This document shows, piece after piece, positions 48,312 through 57,536 of a stretch of DNA of 64,000 nucleotides. Position numbers and translations under genes: made by a program. Location of the stretch: positions 102,048-166,047 of the forward strand of contig NZ_JALGRF010000015.1 of the NCBI RefSeq assembly GCF_022815725.1. Reading direction: 5' to 3'. Positions within the stretch are counted from its first letter, which is position 1. Every line of letters starts with the position of its first letter. Origin of the DNA: Streptomyces sp. APSN-46.1 (GTDB lineage Bacteria; Actinomycetota; Actinomycetes; Streptomycetales; Streptomycetaceae). The notes below the pieces were generated by a model. It saw only the letters and a list, made by a program, of their open reading frames with translations. It was not told the origin of the DNA and searched no databases.

Positions 48312-50106
48312 ACAGCTGCCTTCGGATTCGTTCCCGTTCTCCCGGACCTCCTCAGAGGAATGTGACTTGGCCGTGCCCGGCGCCGAAGCCGACCCCAGTG
48401 ACTCGACGGCGGCATTCCGCGCAGCCCGTGACGTGCTGCAGAAACACCGCGACGACTACGACACCGCGTACCGGGAGTTCTCCTGGCCCCGGCTCACCAC
48501 CTTCAACTGGGCCCTCGACTGGTTCGACGTGGTCGCCGGTACGCCCGAGCGCCGCGACGCGACCGCGCTGCGGGTCATGGACCTGGCCGCGGGCCCCGGT
48601 CGTGACGTACGGCTGACCTACGCCGAGATGTCCGAGCGCTCCGCTCAGGTCGCGAACTGGCTGCGGGAACTCGGTGTACGACGCGGTGATCCGCTGTTGT
48701 TGATGCTGGACAACCGTGCGGAGCTGTGGGTCACCATGCTTGCCGCGATCAAGCTCGGTGCCGTCATCGTCCCCGCTGCCACGCTGCTCGGCGAGGAAGA
48801 CCTGATCAGCCGGGTTCAGCGCGCCGGTGTACAGCATGTCGTGGCGCGCTCCGAGGACACTGGCAAGTTCCGGCGGATCCCCGGAATCCGGACCCGTGTC
48901 GTCAGCCTGTCCGGCGCGGACGACGACCGCGTCCCGGAGGGCTGGCACGATCTGAACGTGGCCCTGCGTTCCGACTCGGTGTTCCGGTCGGAGGGACCCA
49001 CGCCGGCCACCGATCCCCTGTTCCGGTACTTCACCTCCGGCACCACGTCGCAGCCCAAATTGGTGGAACACAGCCACGCGTCCTACCCGGTAGGTCAGTT
49101 GACCACCATGTACCTGATCGGTCAGCGGCCCGGCGACACCCACACGACGATCGCCCAGTCCGGTTGGGCCAAGCATGCCTGCAGCAATGTCTTCGCGCCC
49201 TGGTCCGCCGAGGCGGGTGTCCTCGCCCTCTCGCAGCCTCGTTTCGACGTCGAGGCGACGCTCGACGCCTTGGTTCGAGGTCAGGTGACCACGTTCTGTG
49301 CGCCGCCGACCGTCTGGCGCATGATCGTGCAGCAGCCGATCGGCCGGTGGAAGGTCTCCCTGCGGGAGGCCGTCTCCGCAGGTGAACCGCTCAACTCCGA
49401 GGTGATCGAAAAGATCAGGCGGGCTTGGGGTGTGACGATCCGCGACGGGTACGGACAGACCGAGGCGACCGGCCTGATCGGCAACCCGCCGGGCCGGCCG
49501 GTGAAGGCGGGCGCGATGGGGAGCCCGCTGCCCGGCTATGCCGTGGAGCTGATCAGCCCGGAGGGCGAGCCCGCCGAGGAGGGTGAGATCAGCATCGACG
49601 TGACGGACCGGCCCCTCGGCCTGATGCGGGGCTATGCGGACGGTGAAGGGCAGTTGGTGGACCCGTGTGCCGGTGCGCGGTACCGCACCGGTGACTTCGC
49701 ACAGCGGGACGGCGACGGCTACTACACCTACGTGGGCCGCCAGGACGATGTCTTCAAGTCGTCGAACTACCGGATATCGCCCTTCCAGCTGGAGAGCACT
49801 CTCCTTCAGCACGAGAGTGTGGCCGAGGTGGTGGTCGTGGCCGCGGCGGACGAGAAGCGCCTCGCGGTCCCGAAGGCCTACGTGACGCTGACCGCCGCGG
49901 CCGAGGCTTCGCCCGAGACCGCGAAAGAGCTGTTCTCCTTCCTCTCCACCCGTCTCGCCCCTTATCAGCGAATTCGAAGGATCGAATTCGCTGAACTGCC
50001 GAAGAATTCCTCGGGGAAGATCGAACGTTCCGTTCTCAAGGCTTTCGAATTGGCACCCCAAGCGCGTCGGCGCTCGGAGTTCCGAGAGGAAGATCTGCTG
50101 AACTAA
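48304..50106 (+). CDS. AMP-dependent acyl/aryl-acid ligase
   Basis: A 600-residue member of the ANL superfamily resembling medium-chain or benzoate-type acyl-CoA synthetases rather than amino-acid A domains. It has YFTSGTTSQPKLVEH, GYGQTEATG, YRTGDFAQRD and the catalytic lysine in NSSGKIERSVL. No carrier domain is attached. The GTG at 48304 overlaps the P450 stop; a TTG at 48367 with AGAGGA upstream is a good alternative start. It may activate a fatty or aromatic acid for CoA or for the free ACP, and so provide the starter acyl group for the second NRPS, whose first domain is a C domain. The substrate is not predictable. Confidence 0.85.
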   Translation: MPEQLPSDSFPFSRTSSEECDLAVPGAEADPSDSTAAFRAARDVLQKHRDDYDTAYREFSWPRLTTFNWALDWFDVVAGTPERRDATALRVMDLAAGPGRDVRLTYAEMSERSAQVANWLRELGVRRGDPLLLMLDNRAELWVTMLAAIKLGAVIVPAATLLGEEDLISRVQRAGVQHVVARSEDTGKFRRIPGIRTRVVSLSGADDDRVPEGWHDLNVALRSDSVFRSEGPTPATDPLFRYFTSGTTSQPKLVEHSHASYPVGQLTTMYLIGQRPGDTHTTIAQSGWAKHACSNVFAPWSAEAGVLALSQPRFDVEATLDALVRGQVTTFCAPPTVWRMIVQQPIGRWKVSLREAVSAGEPLNSEVIEKIRRAWGVTIRDGYGQTEATGLIGNPPGRPVKAGAMGSPLPGYAVELISPEGEPAEEGEISIDVTDRPLGLMRGYADGEGQLVDPCAGARYRTGDFAQRDGDGYYTYVGRQDDVFKSSNYRISPFQLESTLLQHESVAEVVVVAAADEKRLAVPKAYVTLTAAAEASPETAKELFSFLSTRLAPYQRIRRIEFAELPKNSSGKIERSVLKAFELAPQARRRSEFREEDLLN

Positions 50107-50172
50107 ATTTGGTTCCGCTGGGAAGCGAAACGGCAACATCACATTGTTCGCACATGCAAGGAGAGGGACTCC

Positions 50173-50949
50173 GTGTTCCATCGCAAGGACGTAGTCTTCA
50201 AGAAGTCGTCAATTTTCCAGCCGGGCATCGAGGAGTACGCGGAGGCCCACTCGACCGCCCCCTCCGCAGAGCTGGAGCAGCTGCACGCCGACACGGAGCG
50301 GCTTTGCCCGGAGTGGGCCGACATCGCCACCTCCTCGGCGCAGGTTTCCTTCCTCTCGATGCTGGTCGGGATGGTGGGGGCCAAGCGGATCCTGGAGATC
50401 GGCACGTTCACCGGTCATGCCACGATCGGACTGGCGGCTGTACTGCCGGCTGACGGAGAGATCATCACCGTCGACAACTACAGTGCCGACGTGCGCGCCC
50501 GTGATCTCGCGCAGAACGCTTTCGCGCGCAGCGCGAACGGTCACAAGATCAAGCTTGTCGAGGCCGGTGCCCTGGAAACCCTTCGCGAGATCGAGGGTCC
50601 GTTCGACTTCATATTCGTCGACGCGGACAAGCCCAATTACGCGAACTACTTCGATCTGATCCTGGAGCGCGGTCTGCTCGCCGAGAACGGGCTGCTGGCG
50701 ATCGACAACACGCTGTGGGGCGGCGTCGTCGTCGACGCGATGACCCAGAACTCCGAGGAAGCCGAACGGATCCTCGCCGCCGATGCCGACACGCAGGAAG
50801 TCAGTGGCGATGAGTGGCTCTCCAACATGCTCACCGAATGGGGAGCATATGTGGTGGCCTTCAACGACAAGGTCGCCAAGGACCCGCGGGTGAACACCGT
50901 GATGCTGACGGTCAAGGACGGCATCACGCTGGTCCGCCACGCTAACTGA
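50173..50949 (+). CDS. SAM-dependent O-methyltransferase, caffeoyl-CoA type
   Basis: A 258-residue class I methyltransferase of the caffeoyl-CoA/catechol family. Motif I is ILEIGTFTGHATIGLA and the metal-binding region is FIFVDADKPNYANYF, followed by LLAIDNTLWGG. The start codon is GTG at 50173 with GGAGAGG upstream. Some FkbG-type enzymes that methylate hydroxymalonyl-ACP belong to this fold family, so it may act together with the FkbH/ACP genes, or on a phenolic or hydroxyl group of the peptide. It ends the long plus-strand operon before a strong terminator. Confidence 0.87.
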   Translation: MFHRKDVVFKKSSIFQPGIEEYAEAHSTAPSAELEQLHADTERLCPEWADIATSSAQVSFLSMLVGMVGAKRILEIGTFTGHATIGLAAVLPADGEIITVDNYSADVRARDLAQNAFARSANGHKIKLVEAGALETLREIEGPFDFIFVDADKPNYANYFDLILERGLLAENGLLAIDNTLWGGVVVDAMTQNSEEAERILAADADTQEVSGDEWLSNMLTEWGAYVVAFNDKVAKDPRVNTVMLTVKDGITLVRHAN

Positions 50950-50959
50950 GAACCACGCG

Positions 50960-51001
50960 CAACGCCCCGGGTCACGGAACCAACCGTGACCCGGGGCGTT
51001 G
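50960..51001. terminator. Bidirectional terminator between convergent cluster operons
   Basis: An 18-bp perfect stem (CAACGCCCCGGGTCACGG and its complement) with loop AACCAA lies 11 bp after the methyltransferase stop and 26 bp from the ketosynthase-like stop on the other strand. It would stop both operons. Confidence 0.9.
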
Positions 51002-51026
51002 TCGTGAGGCCTGTCTGCGGGGAGGG

Positions 51027-52064
51027 CTACCAGCCGGGTGAGTCGAGCACCTCGACCACAGCCGCCGTCCACATGTATCCGATGCCGACACCGATGGCGA
51101 GCAGCAGATCACCTCGAGCGGCGCGGCCGCTCGCGACGAGATGGTCGATCCCGGCGAACTGGTCGCCCGCCCCGAGGTGCCCGAAGTCACGTGCCCAGTC
51201 GTACGCGGTGCGCTCGCGGCCGATTCCCAGCTGCCCGAAGTAGGAGTACTCCACGATGGTCTCCCCGATGGCCGGGTGGACCACGAACGCTACGTCGTCC
51301 AGAGCGGCGTCCGCGTCGGCGAGCGCGTCGCGCACCACCAGGTCGAGGCTCTTGCCCGTCCGGGCGATCACGTCGTCGTAACGGAACGGATCGGCCAGAA
51401 GGTACTCCCGGGTGCGACCGCGCAGATCGACGGGCCAGGCCGCCTGATCAGGTGCCGGGGTCCAGCCGCCGGTGCCCCGGTACACCGGTTCCAGCTCTGG
51501 TTCGGACCGGGACGAGGTCGACCGCAGCCGGGCGAACCCCTCACGGTTGGACAGCACCAGTGCGGTGCCGCCGTCCCCGTAAACCTGCTGGTTCTCAGTG
51601 CGCCAGCGGTCCACATAGGGGGACTGGAAAGCGTCGCCCGTGGTGATCAGAGCCGCGGTGGCATTGGGCCGCGCGGTCAGCTGGGACGCGGCGAGCTCCA
51701 GCCCGGCCAGTCCGCCGTTCGAACCCTGGCGGATCTCGATCGCCGGGCCGTGCCCACCGACCGTCTCGCGCTGCACATAGTGGGCCGGTGTCCAGAAATC
51801 CTGCCCTTGGTGACCCATGCAGCCGTGCAGCACCAGGGAGAAGTCCTCCGCGGCGTGGCCGGAGCGCTCCACTGCCAGACGCCCGGCCGTGGCCGCCATC
51901 ACGGGCGGGGCCTCGGACTCCCCGGCGGTCCGCACCGCACGGATCCCGTTGGCCGCGTGCTCGGCCGTGGAGTAACGGCCGGCTGCGATCGCCTCTTCGG
52001 CGGTCTCGACACCTTCGGGGAAGTAGGTGCCCGACCCTGCTATGTAGAGATTCTGCCAGCGCAT
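51027..52064 (-). CDS. Ketoacyl-ACP synthase III-like protein with Ser in place of catalytic Cys
   Basis: A 345-residue thiolase-fold protein of the KAS III family. The nucleophile region reads EIRQGSNGGLAGLELA, putting Ser115 where KAS III enzymes have Cys. The histidine region (VVHPAIGETIVEYSYFGQLG) is kept, but the final Asn motif is changed (DFGHLGAGDQF). Such altered KAS III proteins in secondary metabolism often work as acyltransferases forming esters or amides rather than as condensing enzymes. It lies 43 bp downstream of the dehydrogenase E1 gene, so it may transfer the acyl unit made there. The ATG at 52064 is preceded by GGGAGGT. Confidence 0.83.
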   Translation of the reverse strand: MRWQNLYIAGSGTYFPEGVETAEEAIAAGRYSTAEHAANGIRAVRTAGESEAPPVMAATAGRLAVERSGHAAEDFSLVLHGCMGHQGQDFWTPAHYVQRETVGGHGPAIEIRQGSNGGLAGLELAASQLTARPNATAALITTGDAFQSPYVDRWRTENQQVYGDGGTALVLSNREGFARLRSTSSRSEPELEPVYRGTGGWTPAPDQAAWPVDLRGRTREYLLADPFRYDDVIARTGKSLDLVVRDALADADAALDDVAFVVHPAIGETIVEYSYFGQLGIGRERTAYDWARDFGHLGAGDQFAGIDHLVASGRAARGDLLLAIGVGIGYMWTAAVVEVLDSPGW

Positions 52065-52107
52065 AGAGACCTCCCGGTCAATGTTGGGATCGTGAGCGAC
52101 CGGAGGG

Positions 52108-54249
52108 TCAGGCCTTGATGAGGTACTTGACGGCTGTCACGACATCGGCCGGGCCGATCACCGCCTGCTGTTCAAGTGCGGGGGTGACCGGCTGCACGTC
52201 GGCACACGTGATGTACGACAGCTGCTGCTGCCAGTCCCCACGCCCTATGAGGTCGGCGATGAGCCGGGGCGCGATCGACTGGCTGCGCGCGGCCGGGTCG
52301 ACGAAGAGGCCGTGCCCGGTCCGGGCCACGGAGGCCTCCAGCGCGGCCCAGTCCGTCGAGAGCGTGTCGAGGGCGCGCAGGTCTATGATCTCGGCCGACA
52401 TGCCCTCCTCCGCGAGCTCCTCGGCGGCAGCGCGCGCCCAGTCCACCCCGATTCCGTAGGTGAAAATGCTGACGTCGTCGCCGCCGCGCACCATCCGGGC
52501 GCCCTCCAGGGGCAGCTGGGCCGCGAAGTCGTGCTCCGACAGCTCGTATTGCTCGTCATAGAGGGAGGCGAACTCGACCAGCAGGACCGGGTCGTCGCAC
52601 CGCAGTGCGGAGTTCAGGACGCCCAGGTATTCGCGAGGATTGGCCGGAGCGTGGACGCGCCAGCCAGGGAAGGAACTGAACAGGGCGGCCGGGTTGAGGC
52701 CGTGCTGGGGTCCGTACCCCCGCCCGATGGGCACCTTGGCCCGTACGATCACGGGTGCCTGTGCCGTGTTGCCGTACAGCGAGCGGATCATCCCGATGTG
52801 GTTGAACAGCTGGTCGGCGGCGATCAGGGCGAAGCTGCCGTACATCAGCTCCACGATCGGACGCATGCCCACCATCGCGGCTCCGCACGACATTCCGACG
52901 AAACCGGCCTCGGATATCGGCATGTTGACGATCCGTGAGCCGACGAGCTCGGGGTCCAGGTTCCCGGCCTGCCACAGCAGACCACCGGGGTTCGCGACCT
53001 CCTCGCCGAGGAAGACGACATCCTCAGAGTCGCGCAGAGCCCTGGATATGCCCTCTGCGATGGCGTTCTTGAACGTCCAGCGAGTGCCGGGCCCCGAGTT
53101 CTGCGGGGTTTCGGCAGCAGAGGGAGAGGGCGCCGGAAGGGCGGGCTTGCGGCCGCGCAGCAGCCCGTAGGTGTCCAGGAGCGGTGCGACCTTGCTCGGT
53201 GGGGCCACCGAATCGAATGCCTGGCCGACGAACGTGGCCGCCGCGGTCCTGATGCGCTCACTCTCCTCGGCCGTCAGCAGCCCCTGGGCTGCCAGGGCCT
53301 TCGGCAGCGAGGTCATCGGGTCACGCTCCAGCCACTCTTCCTCCTCGGCAGCGCTGCGGTACCCGACAGCGCTGCCGCGGACGGGGCCTGTGTGATCGAA
53401 GTGCCGATAGGTCTCCACCTCGATGAGAGCGGGGCCGCTGCCCTCACGCATCGACGCGAGGAACTCCGCAGCCGTGCGGTAGAGCCCCACGTGGTCCCCG
53501 CCCTTGATGGTGGCGGACCGGAAGCCGTGGGCCAGCCCCTGTGTGGCCAGCGGCAGGACTGCCGACGCTTGATCCGGACGAGTGGCCTCGGCGTAGCCGT
53601 TGTTCTCGATGACGATGAGCAGCGGCAGGTTCAGGACTCCTGCGAGGTTGGCGGTTTCATGGAAGGTTCCCTGGTTGACCGCACCGTCCCCGATGAAGCA
53701 CACCGCGCAGGATTCGCCCGGGCGCAGGGAGTCGGCGAAGGCCAGACCGGCGGCGATGGGTATCCCACCGCCGACGATGGCGCTCGATCCCATGAAGCCG
53801 ACCTCTTCGTGGCGCAGGTGCATGGAGCCGCCGACTCCGTGGTTGACGCCGGTAGGGCGGCCCAGGATCTCCGCGAAGGCGGAGGTCACCAGAGAATGCG
53901 CGGCCGAGGACGGAGAGTCCGTCAGCGGGTTCCATCCGTCCTCGATGGTCCGGGAGAGCCCTTGGGCCAAGAAGTGGTGGTGGGAGCGGTGATTGCCGAC
54001 GACCTGGTCGCCCGGGCGCAGATGACGTAGCACGGCTGCGGCCACTGCCTCCTGGCCGATGGACGTGTGCACGGGTCCGGAGACCTCGCCGCGTGCGGAA
54101 CATTCGAGGAGCTTCTCCTCGAACGCGCGGATGACGGCCATGTCGAACAGCATGCGTCGGAAGGTCGCCCCGCCGATGGCGTCGTAGTCGGCCGGCTCGC
54201 CGATGTGGTACGCGAGGCGCCCAGAGGGGTCGATGTATTCGTTCCGCAT
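52108..54249 (-). CDS. 2-oxoacid dehydrogenase E1, alpha and beta subunits fused
   Basis: A 713-residue thiamine diphosphate enzyme. Residues 1 to about 365 are the E1 alpha part with the ThDP motif GDGAVNQGTFHETANL ending in VIENNGYA. Residues about 385-713 are the E1 beta part with EEVANPGGL, NMPISEAGFVGM and GRGYGPQHGLNP. A Pro/Ala-rich linker (about 365-390) joins them. No E2 or E3 gene is present in the window. Fused E1 proteins in naphthyridinomycin-type clusters move a two-carbon hydroxyethyl unit from a ketose onto a carrier protein, which makes a similar loading role possible. Alternatively it oxidises a branched-chain or pyruvate-like acid. Confidence 0.87.
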   Translation of the reverse strand: MRNEYIDPSGRLAYHIGEPADYDAIGGATFRRMLFDMAVIRAFEEKLLECSARGEVSGPVHTSIGQEAVAAAVLRHLRPGDQVVGNHRSHHHFLAQGLSRTIEDGWNPLTDSPSSAAHSLVTSAFAEILGRPTGVNHGVGGSMHLRHEEVGFMGSSAIVGGGIPIAAGLAFADSLRPGESCAVCFIGDGAVNQGTFHETANLAGVLNLPLLIVIENNGYAEATRPDQASAVLPLATQGLAHGFRSATIKGGDHVGLYRTAAEFLASMREGSGPALIEVETYRHFDHTGPVRGSAVGYRSAAEEEEWLERDPMTSLPKALAAQGLLTAEESERIRTAAATFVGQAFDSVAPPSKVAPLLDTYGLLRGRKPALPAPSPSAAETPQNSGPGTRWTFKNAIAEGISRALRDSEDVVFLGEEVANPGGLLWQAGNLDPELVGSRIVNMPISEAGFVGMSCGAAMVGMRPIVELMYGSFALIAADQLFNHIGMIRSLYGNTAQAPVIVRAKVPIGRGYGPQHGLNPAALFSSFPGWRVHAPANPREYLGVLNSALRCDDPVLLVEFASLYDEQYELSEHDFAAQLPLEGARMVRGGDDVSIFTYGIGVDWARAAAEELAEEGMSAEIIDLRALDTLSTDWAALEASVARTGHGLFVDPAARSQSIAPRLIADLIGRGDWQQQLSYITCADVQPVTPALEQQAVIGPADVVTAVKYLIKA

Positions 54250-54322
54250 GTGGATGACCTCACCCGTTGTGACTGTCGATGATCATGTGAAGAGGATGTG
54301 CCGTGCTTGAGGCGGGCCGGAA

Positions 54323-55078
54323 TCAGTCCTGGCAGAGCTGCTGAACCACATCGGTGACGAGTTCCTTCTCGTGGGGCACGAGATAGAAGTGATCACCCTG
54401 AAAGGCCCGGAAACGGAATCCATCGGGGCTCACCGCGTTCCAGCCCTGGACGTCAGCGAACGAGACCTCGGGGTCGGTGTCGCCCGCATACGCGACGATG
54501 GGGCTCTTGATCTTCTCGATCCCGCGAGGCTGATAGGTGCCCACCAGGCGGTAGTCGGCGCGGATGGCGGGCAGGACCAGTTCGCGCAGATCCGGATCGG
54601 CGAGGATGCCGCTGCTGTTCTTGTCCAGCCGCCTCACATCGGCGGCCAGCGAGTCGTCGTCTTCGAGGTGGAGACGGTAGGTGCCGAGCAGGTGGGGAGC
54701 CGGCCGGGCGGAGACCAGCAGCCGGTGCAGGCGGAAATCGTGCTGTGACTCGAGCCGGACGGCCACCTCGTGCGCGACCGAGGCCCCCATGCTGTGGCCG
54801 AAGAAGGCCAACGGTCGGTCCAGGAGTGGGACCAGAGCGTCCGTCACGGAGTCCACGAGTGGATCCATCGCATCGATGAAGGCCTCGTTGAGGCGGTCCT
54901 CCCGGCCCGGGTAGCGCAGCGAGAGGACCTCGACATCGGCCGGGAAGTGCTTGGGCCAGGAGCGGAAGAAGCTCGCGGTGCCACCAGCGTGCGGGAAGCA
55001 CAGGAGACGTATCCGGGGATTGGCGACGGGCAGATGGCGTCGGATCCAGCGACTCGCGAGGCCGGCCGAAACAGTCAT
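54323..55078 (-). CDS. Type II thioesterase, canonical
   Basis: A 251-residue alpha/beta hydrolase of the NRPS/PKS type II thioesterase family. The nucleophile motif AFFGHSMGASVAHE is canonical, the aspartate lies in AGDTDPEV, and the catalytic His is in FQGDHFYLV. The ATG at 55078 has GGAG seven to ten bases upstream; an open extension to 55210 overlaps the flavoprotein gene and is rejected. It should remove wrong acyl groups from carrier domains. The window thus has two type II thioesterases, this normal one and the Cys variant at 44411, which suggests that they have different jobs. Confidence 0.9.
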   Translation of the reverse strand: MTVSAGLASRWIRRHLPVANPRIRLLCFPHAGGTASFFRSWPKHFPADVEVLSLRYPGREDRLNEAFIDAMDPLVDSVTDALVPLLDRPLAFFGHSMGASVAHEVAVRLESQHDFRLHRLLVSARPAPHLLGTYRLHLEDDDSLAADVRRLDKNSSGILADPDLRELVLPAIRADYRLVGTYQPRGIEKIKSPIVAYAGDTDPEVSFADVQGWNAVSPDGFRFRAFQGDHFYLVPHEKELVTDVVQQLCQD

Positions 55079-55115
55079 GGGAAGAACTCCGGATATCGGT
55101 GAGGGCACGGGCTGA

Positions 55116-56300
55116 TCAGTAGAGGAGGTCGAGCAGTTCGGGGGTGTAGAGATCCTCGGTCGCGCAGTCACCTGCGACGGCGGCGAAGTAGCGGGTGGTG
55201 AACTCCGCATTGCTCGCCACCGCGCGGAGCATGGCTAGCCGGTCCTTGTGCACCTTCAGGGCCGCTGTGAACAGCGTGCTCTGGTAGCCGTCGATGAGCA
55301 GGTCCTCATGGCCGGCCGCATACTGCTGGAGGGCCGCCTTCAGCAGGGCAGGGTCGTGCAGGTTTTCTCCGATGGCCTCGGTCAGGGTCTCGGCTTGCAG
55401 GAAGGCGTCGGTGATGCCCTTCGCCGTGATGGAGTCCTTGTGGTGCGCCGCGTCCCCCACCAGGGCCCAGCCGTTGCCCGAGACCTGGCGGAAGAAGTTC
55501 TGCTGGTCGCCGCTTCCGTAGAACTTGTCCCCCCGCTCCAGTCCTTCGATCCGGTCGAAGACGGCAGGCGCGGTGGTCCGTACGGACTCCATGTAGGCGG
55601 TCTTGACATCTGCCCGGACCCGGTCGAATTCCGACTGCGGGAAGTAGGAGGCGACCAGCGTCATGTCGTCGTTGGTGGGGATCACACCGACCCACCGGCC
55701 AGGGGCCTCGTGCAGTTGGAAGTGGTCGGAGACGCCTTCCCAGTAAGTGTAGTACGCACAGGTCAGCAGCGGGTCCTCGGTGAGGACGGGGGCCTTCACG
55801 GCCTCGGCCACCCGGGAGCGCATCCCATCCGCGCCGATCACCAGTCGGGCCCGCTCCTCGACGAGGGCGCCGCCCGCCGTCCGGCAGCGGACACCGACGA
55901 CGCGGTCGTCGTCGAAGAGTACGTCCTCGACGGTGCAGCCATCGCGGAACTCCACTCCGGAGGCGACGGCCGCGCGGGCCAGAATCGAGTCGAGGTGATG
56001 GCGCCTGGGCGCGTACGCGGCCTGCTGGCCGGAGACGGGCCAAGAGCAGCCGGAGAGTTCGATGTCCGCGACCCGGTAGGTGACCTTGTCCAGGGCCGGG
56101 GTTCCGGTGGCGATGACATCGTCGAGCACCCCCCACTGCGCCAGCCGGACGATTCCCGGCTGGTGGATGTAGAGCGTGGAGAGCGTGTCCCGGGGGAACG
56201 CCGCCCGGTCGACCATGAGTACGCGGTAACCCGCGCGTGCGAGAAGAAGAGCCGTTGAGGCGCCGGCACACCGGGCGCCCACAACTATCGCGTCATACAC
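55116..56300 (-). CDS. FAD-dependent oxidoreductase/monooxygenase
   Basis: A 394-residue flavoprotein of the PHBH/geranylgeranyl-reductase fold. The FAD-binding N terminus is VYDAIVVGARCAGASTA, with GARCAG in place of GxGxxG, a variant known in this family. The second motif is ALVGDAAHHKDSITAKGI. The GTG at 56300 begins exactly at the FAD motif and has GGCGG upstream; the longer frame to 56384 lacks this. It is co-directional with the pyrroline-5-carboxylate reductase-like gene. Likely roles are hydroxylation or desaturation of an amino acid or peptide. It lacks the WxWxIP motif of halogenases, unlike the flavoprotein at 59950. Confidence 0.85.
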   Translation of the reverse strand: MYDAIVVGARCAGASTALLLARAGYRVLMVDRAAFPRDTLSTLYIHQPGIVRLAQWGVLDDVIATGTPALDKVTYRVADIELSGCSWPVSGQQAAYAPRRHHLDSILARAAVASGVEFRDGCTVEDVLFDDDRVVGVRCRTAGGALVEERARLVIGADGMRSRVAEAVKAPVLTEDPLLTCAYYTYWEGVSDHFQLHEAPGRWVGVIPTNDDMTLVASYFPQSEFDRVRADVKTAYMESVRTTAPAVFDRIEGLERGDKFYGSGDQQNFFRQVSGNGWALVGDAAHHKDSITAKGITDAFLQAETLTEAIGENLHDPALLKAALQQYAAGHEDLLIDGYQSTLFTAALKVHKDRLAMLRAVASNAEFTTRYFAAVAGDCATEDLYTPELLDLLY

Positions 56301-56445
56301 GGCGTGCCGCCTTCGTGTCGAGGTTGGTTCGAGGAGGACGGGCGAAACAGGCCATCGCCGTGGCGATTCCTGCTGCGTCCTCACAATGAACCCGTCGTTA
56401 TTGATCTTCGTCCGAAGGGATCATCGTCGGCGGAGTCGGCAGGGG

Positions 56446-57309
56446 TCAAGTCTGGTCGGAGGGAGTCGTCGCGAGCGCATTCGCGCGAGCCACGGCCGCC
56501 TGCACCGCGTCGGACAGACGCTGCGACACGGCATGTGCGCGAAGGGAGTTGATCCCCGCTTCCGTGATTCCACCGGGAGTAGCCAGAGATTCCCAGGGGT
56601 TGGCCGGTGCGGGGTTCGACTGTCGCAACAGTGCGGCCGCACACTCCAGGGCCTCGGCCGCGAAGAGTGTGGCGTGCTCCGGTGGCACCCCGTCAGACGT
56701 GGCGGCGTCAACGACACCGGTTGCGGCCAGTGCCAGAAAGGCCGCTCCGCTGCCGAGAGTTGAAGCGGCGACATTCTGATGCGATTCCGGAATGCCGATG
56801 AAAGTGCCGAGCGGCCGCAGCGTGGTGAGTACGAGGTCCTCCGCGCCGACGGGCGTGCCCGGTGCCGATGATATGGCGAGCACTCCGGCCTTCTGGAGGG
56901 AGGCGACATTGGATGCCACGCGGAATGCGGAGATCTCGCCGGATGACGAAGCGGCGATCCGTTCGATTCGGTCGAGCGAGTAACCCGCGACGAGTGAAAC
57001 AATGGAAGCGGAAGATGAGGAGGCGTCAACTGACTGGCGCAGTACGTCCTCTGCCTGAGGCGGACGGACCGCCAGCACGAGAACATCCGCTCCGGCCGCC
57101 ACTTCGGCGTTGTTCACGCCGGTCACAATCCCGTGCGCCGCGGCCAGGGCCTCGGCCCGCCGCTGTGTCCGGGTGGTCGCCCTGAGGCGGGTGGCGGGGT
57201 GTCCGGCGGCGAGCAGCCGCGCCACCACCGTTTCGCCGATGTGGCCGGCTCCGAGCACCACCACAAGCGGAGGCTGAGCTTCCTTAACGGGTCCTGATCC
57301 AGCCGTCAT
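56446..57309 (-). CDS. Pyrroline-5-carboxylate reductase-like protein
   Basis: A 287-residue NAD(P)H-dependent reductase of the ProC family. The nucleotide-binding motif VVVLGAGHIGET is near the N terminus, and the signature ATPGGITEAGINSL is near the C terminus. ProC reduces a cyclic imine to proline. In the griselimycin cluster, a ProC-like enzyme makes 4-methylproline, so this copy probably finishes a modified proline here. The A2 domain of the main NRPS belongs to the proline sequence group but has a changed pocket, which agrees. Enzymes that would make the imine precursor are not evident in the window. The ATG at 57309 has AGAGAGG upstream. Confidence 0.85.
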   Translation of the reverse strand: MTAGSGPVKEAQPPLVVVLGAGHIGETVVARLLAAGHPATRLRATTRTQRRAEALAAAHGIVTGVNNAEVAAGADVLVLAVRPPQAEDVLRQSVDASSSSASIVSLVAGYSLDRIERIAASSSGEISAFRVASNVASLQKAGVLAISSAPGTPVGAEDLVLTTLRPLGTFIGIPESHQNVAASTLGSGAAFLALAATGVVDAATSDGVPPEHATLFAAEALECAAALLRQSNPAPANPWESLATPGGITEAGINSLRAHAVSQRLSDAVQAAVARANALATTPSDQT

Positions 57310-57536
57310 TGGGGACCTCTCTGTTCGTAACGGCTGTTGGCCGTGGGTGATTGTGGTGCTGCGGTACGAGCGAGTCTCGCATGCCGTCGTGCGAGGCGAC
57401 TCTTCGGGCGGGGATCCGGGTCCGCCGGGGGGATGTTGAGCAGAAGGTAGGGTGTGGCTGCCGGGACGATCGTCGGCCGGCTGCTGTCGCTCCGGCCCTG
57501 GGGCGGCCCGCAGGGAGCCAGTGGGGGGGTCCGCCG

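Noticed and set aside
27610..52064. Tetronate pathway (FkbH, ACP, KAS III-like, dehydrogenase component)
   Set aside because: The parts look similar, but the E2-type acyltransferase, the eliminating hydrolase and a polyketide synthase are missing, and the KAS III-like protein lacks the catalytic Cys.
55116..56300. Second halogenase
   Set aside because: The flavoprotein has the FAD motifs but no WxWxIP halogenase motif, so it is called a monooxygenase/oxidoreductase.
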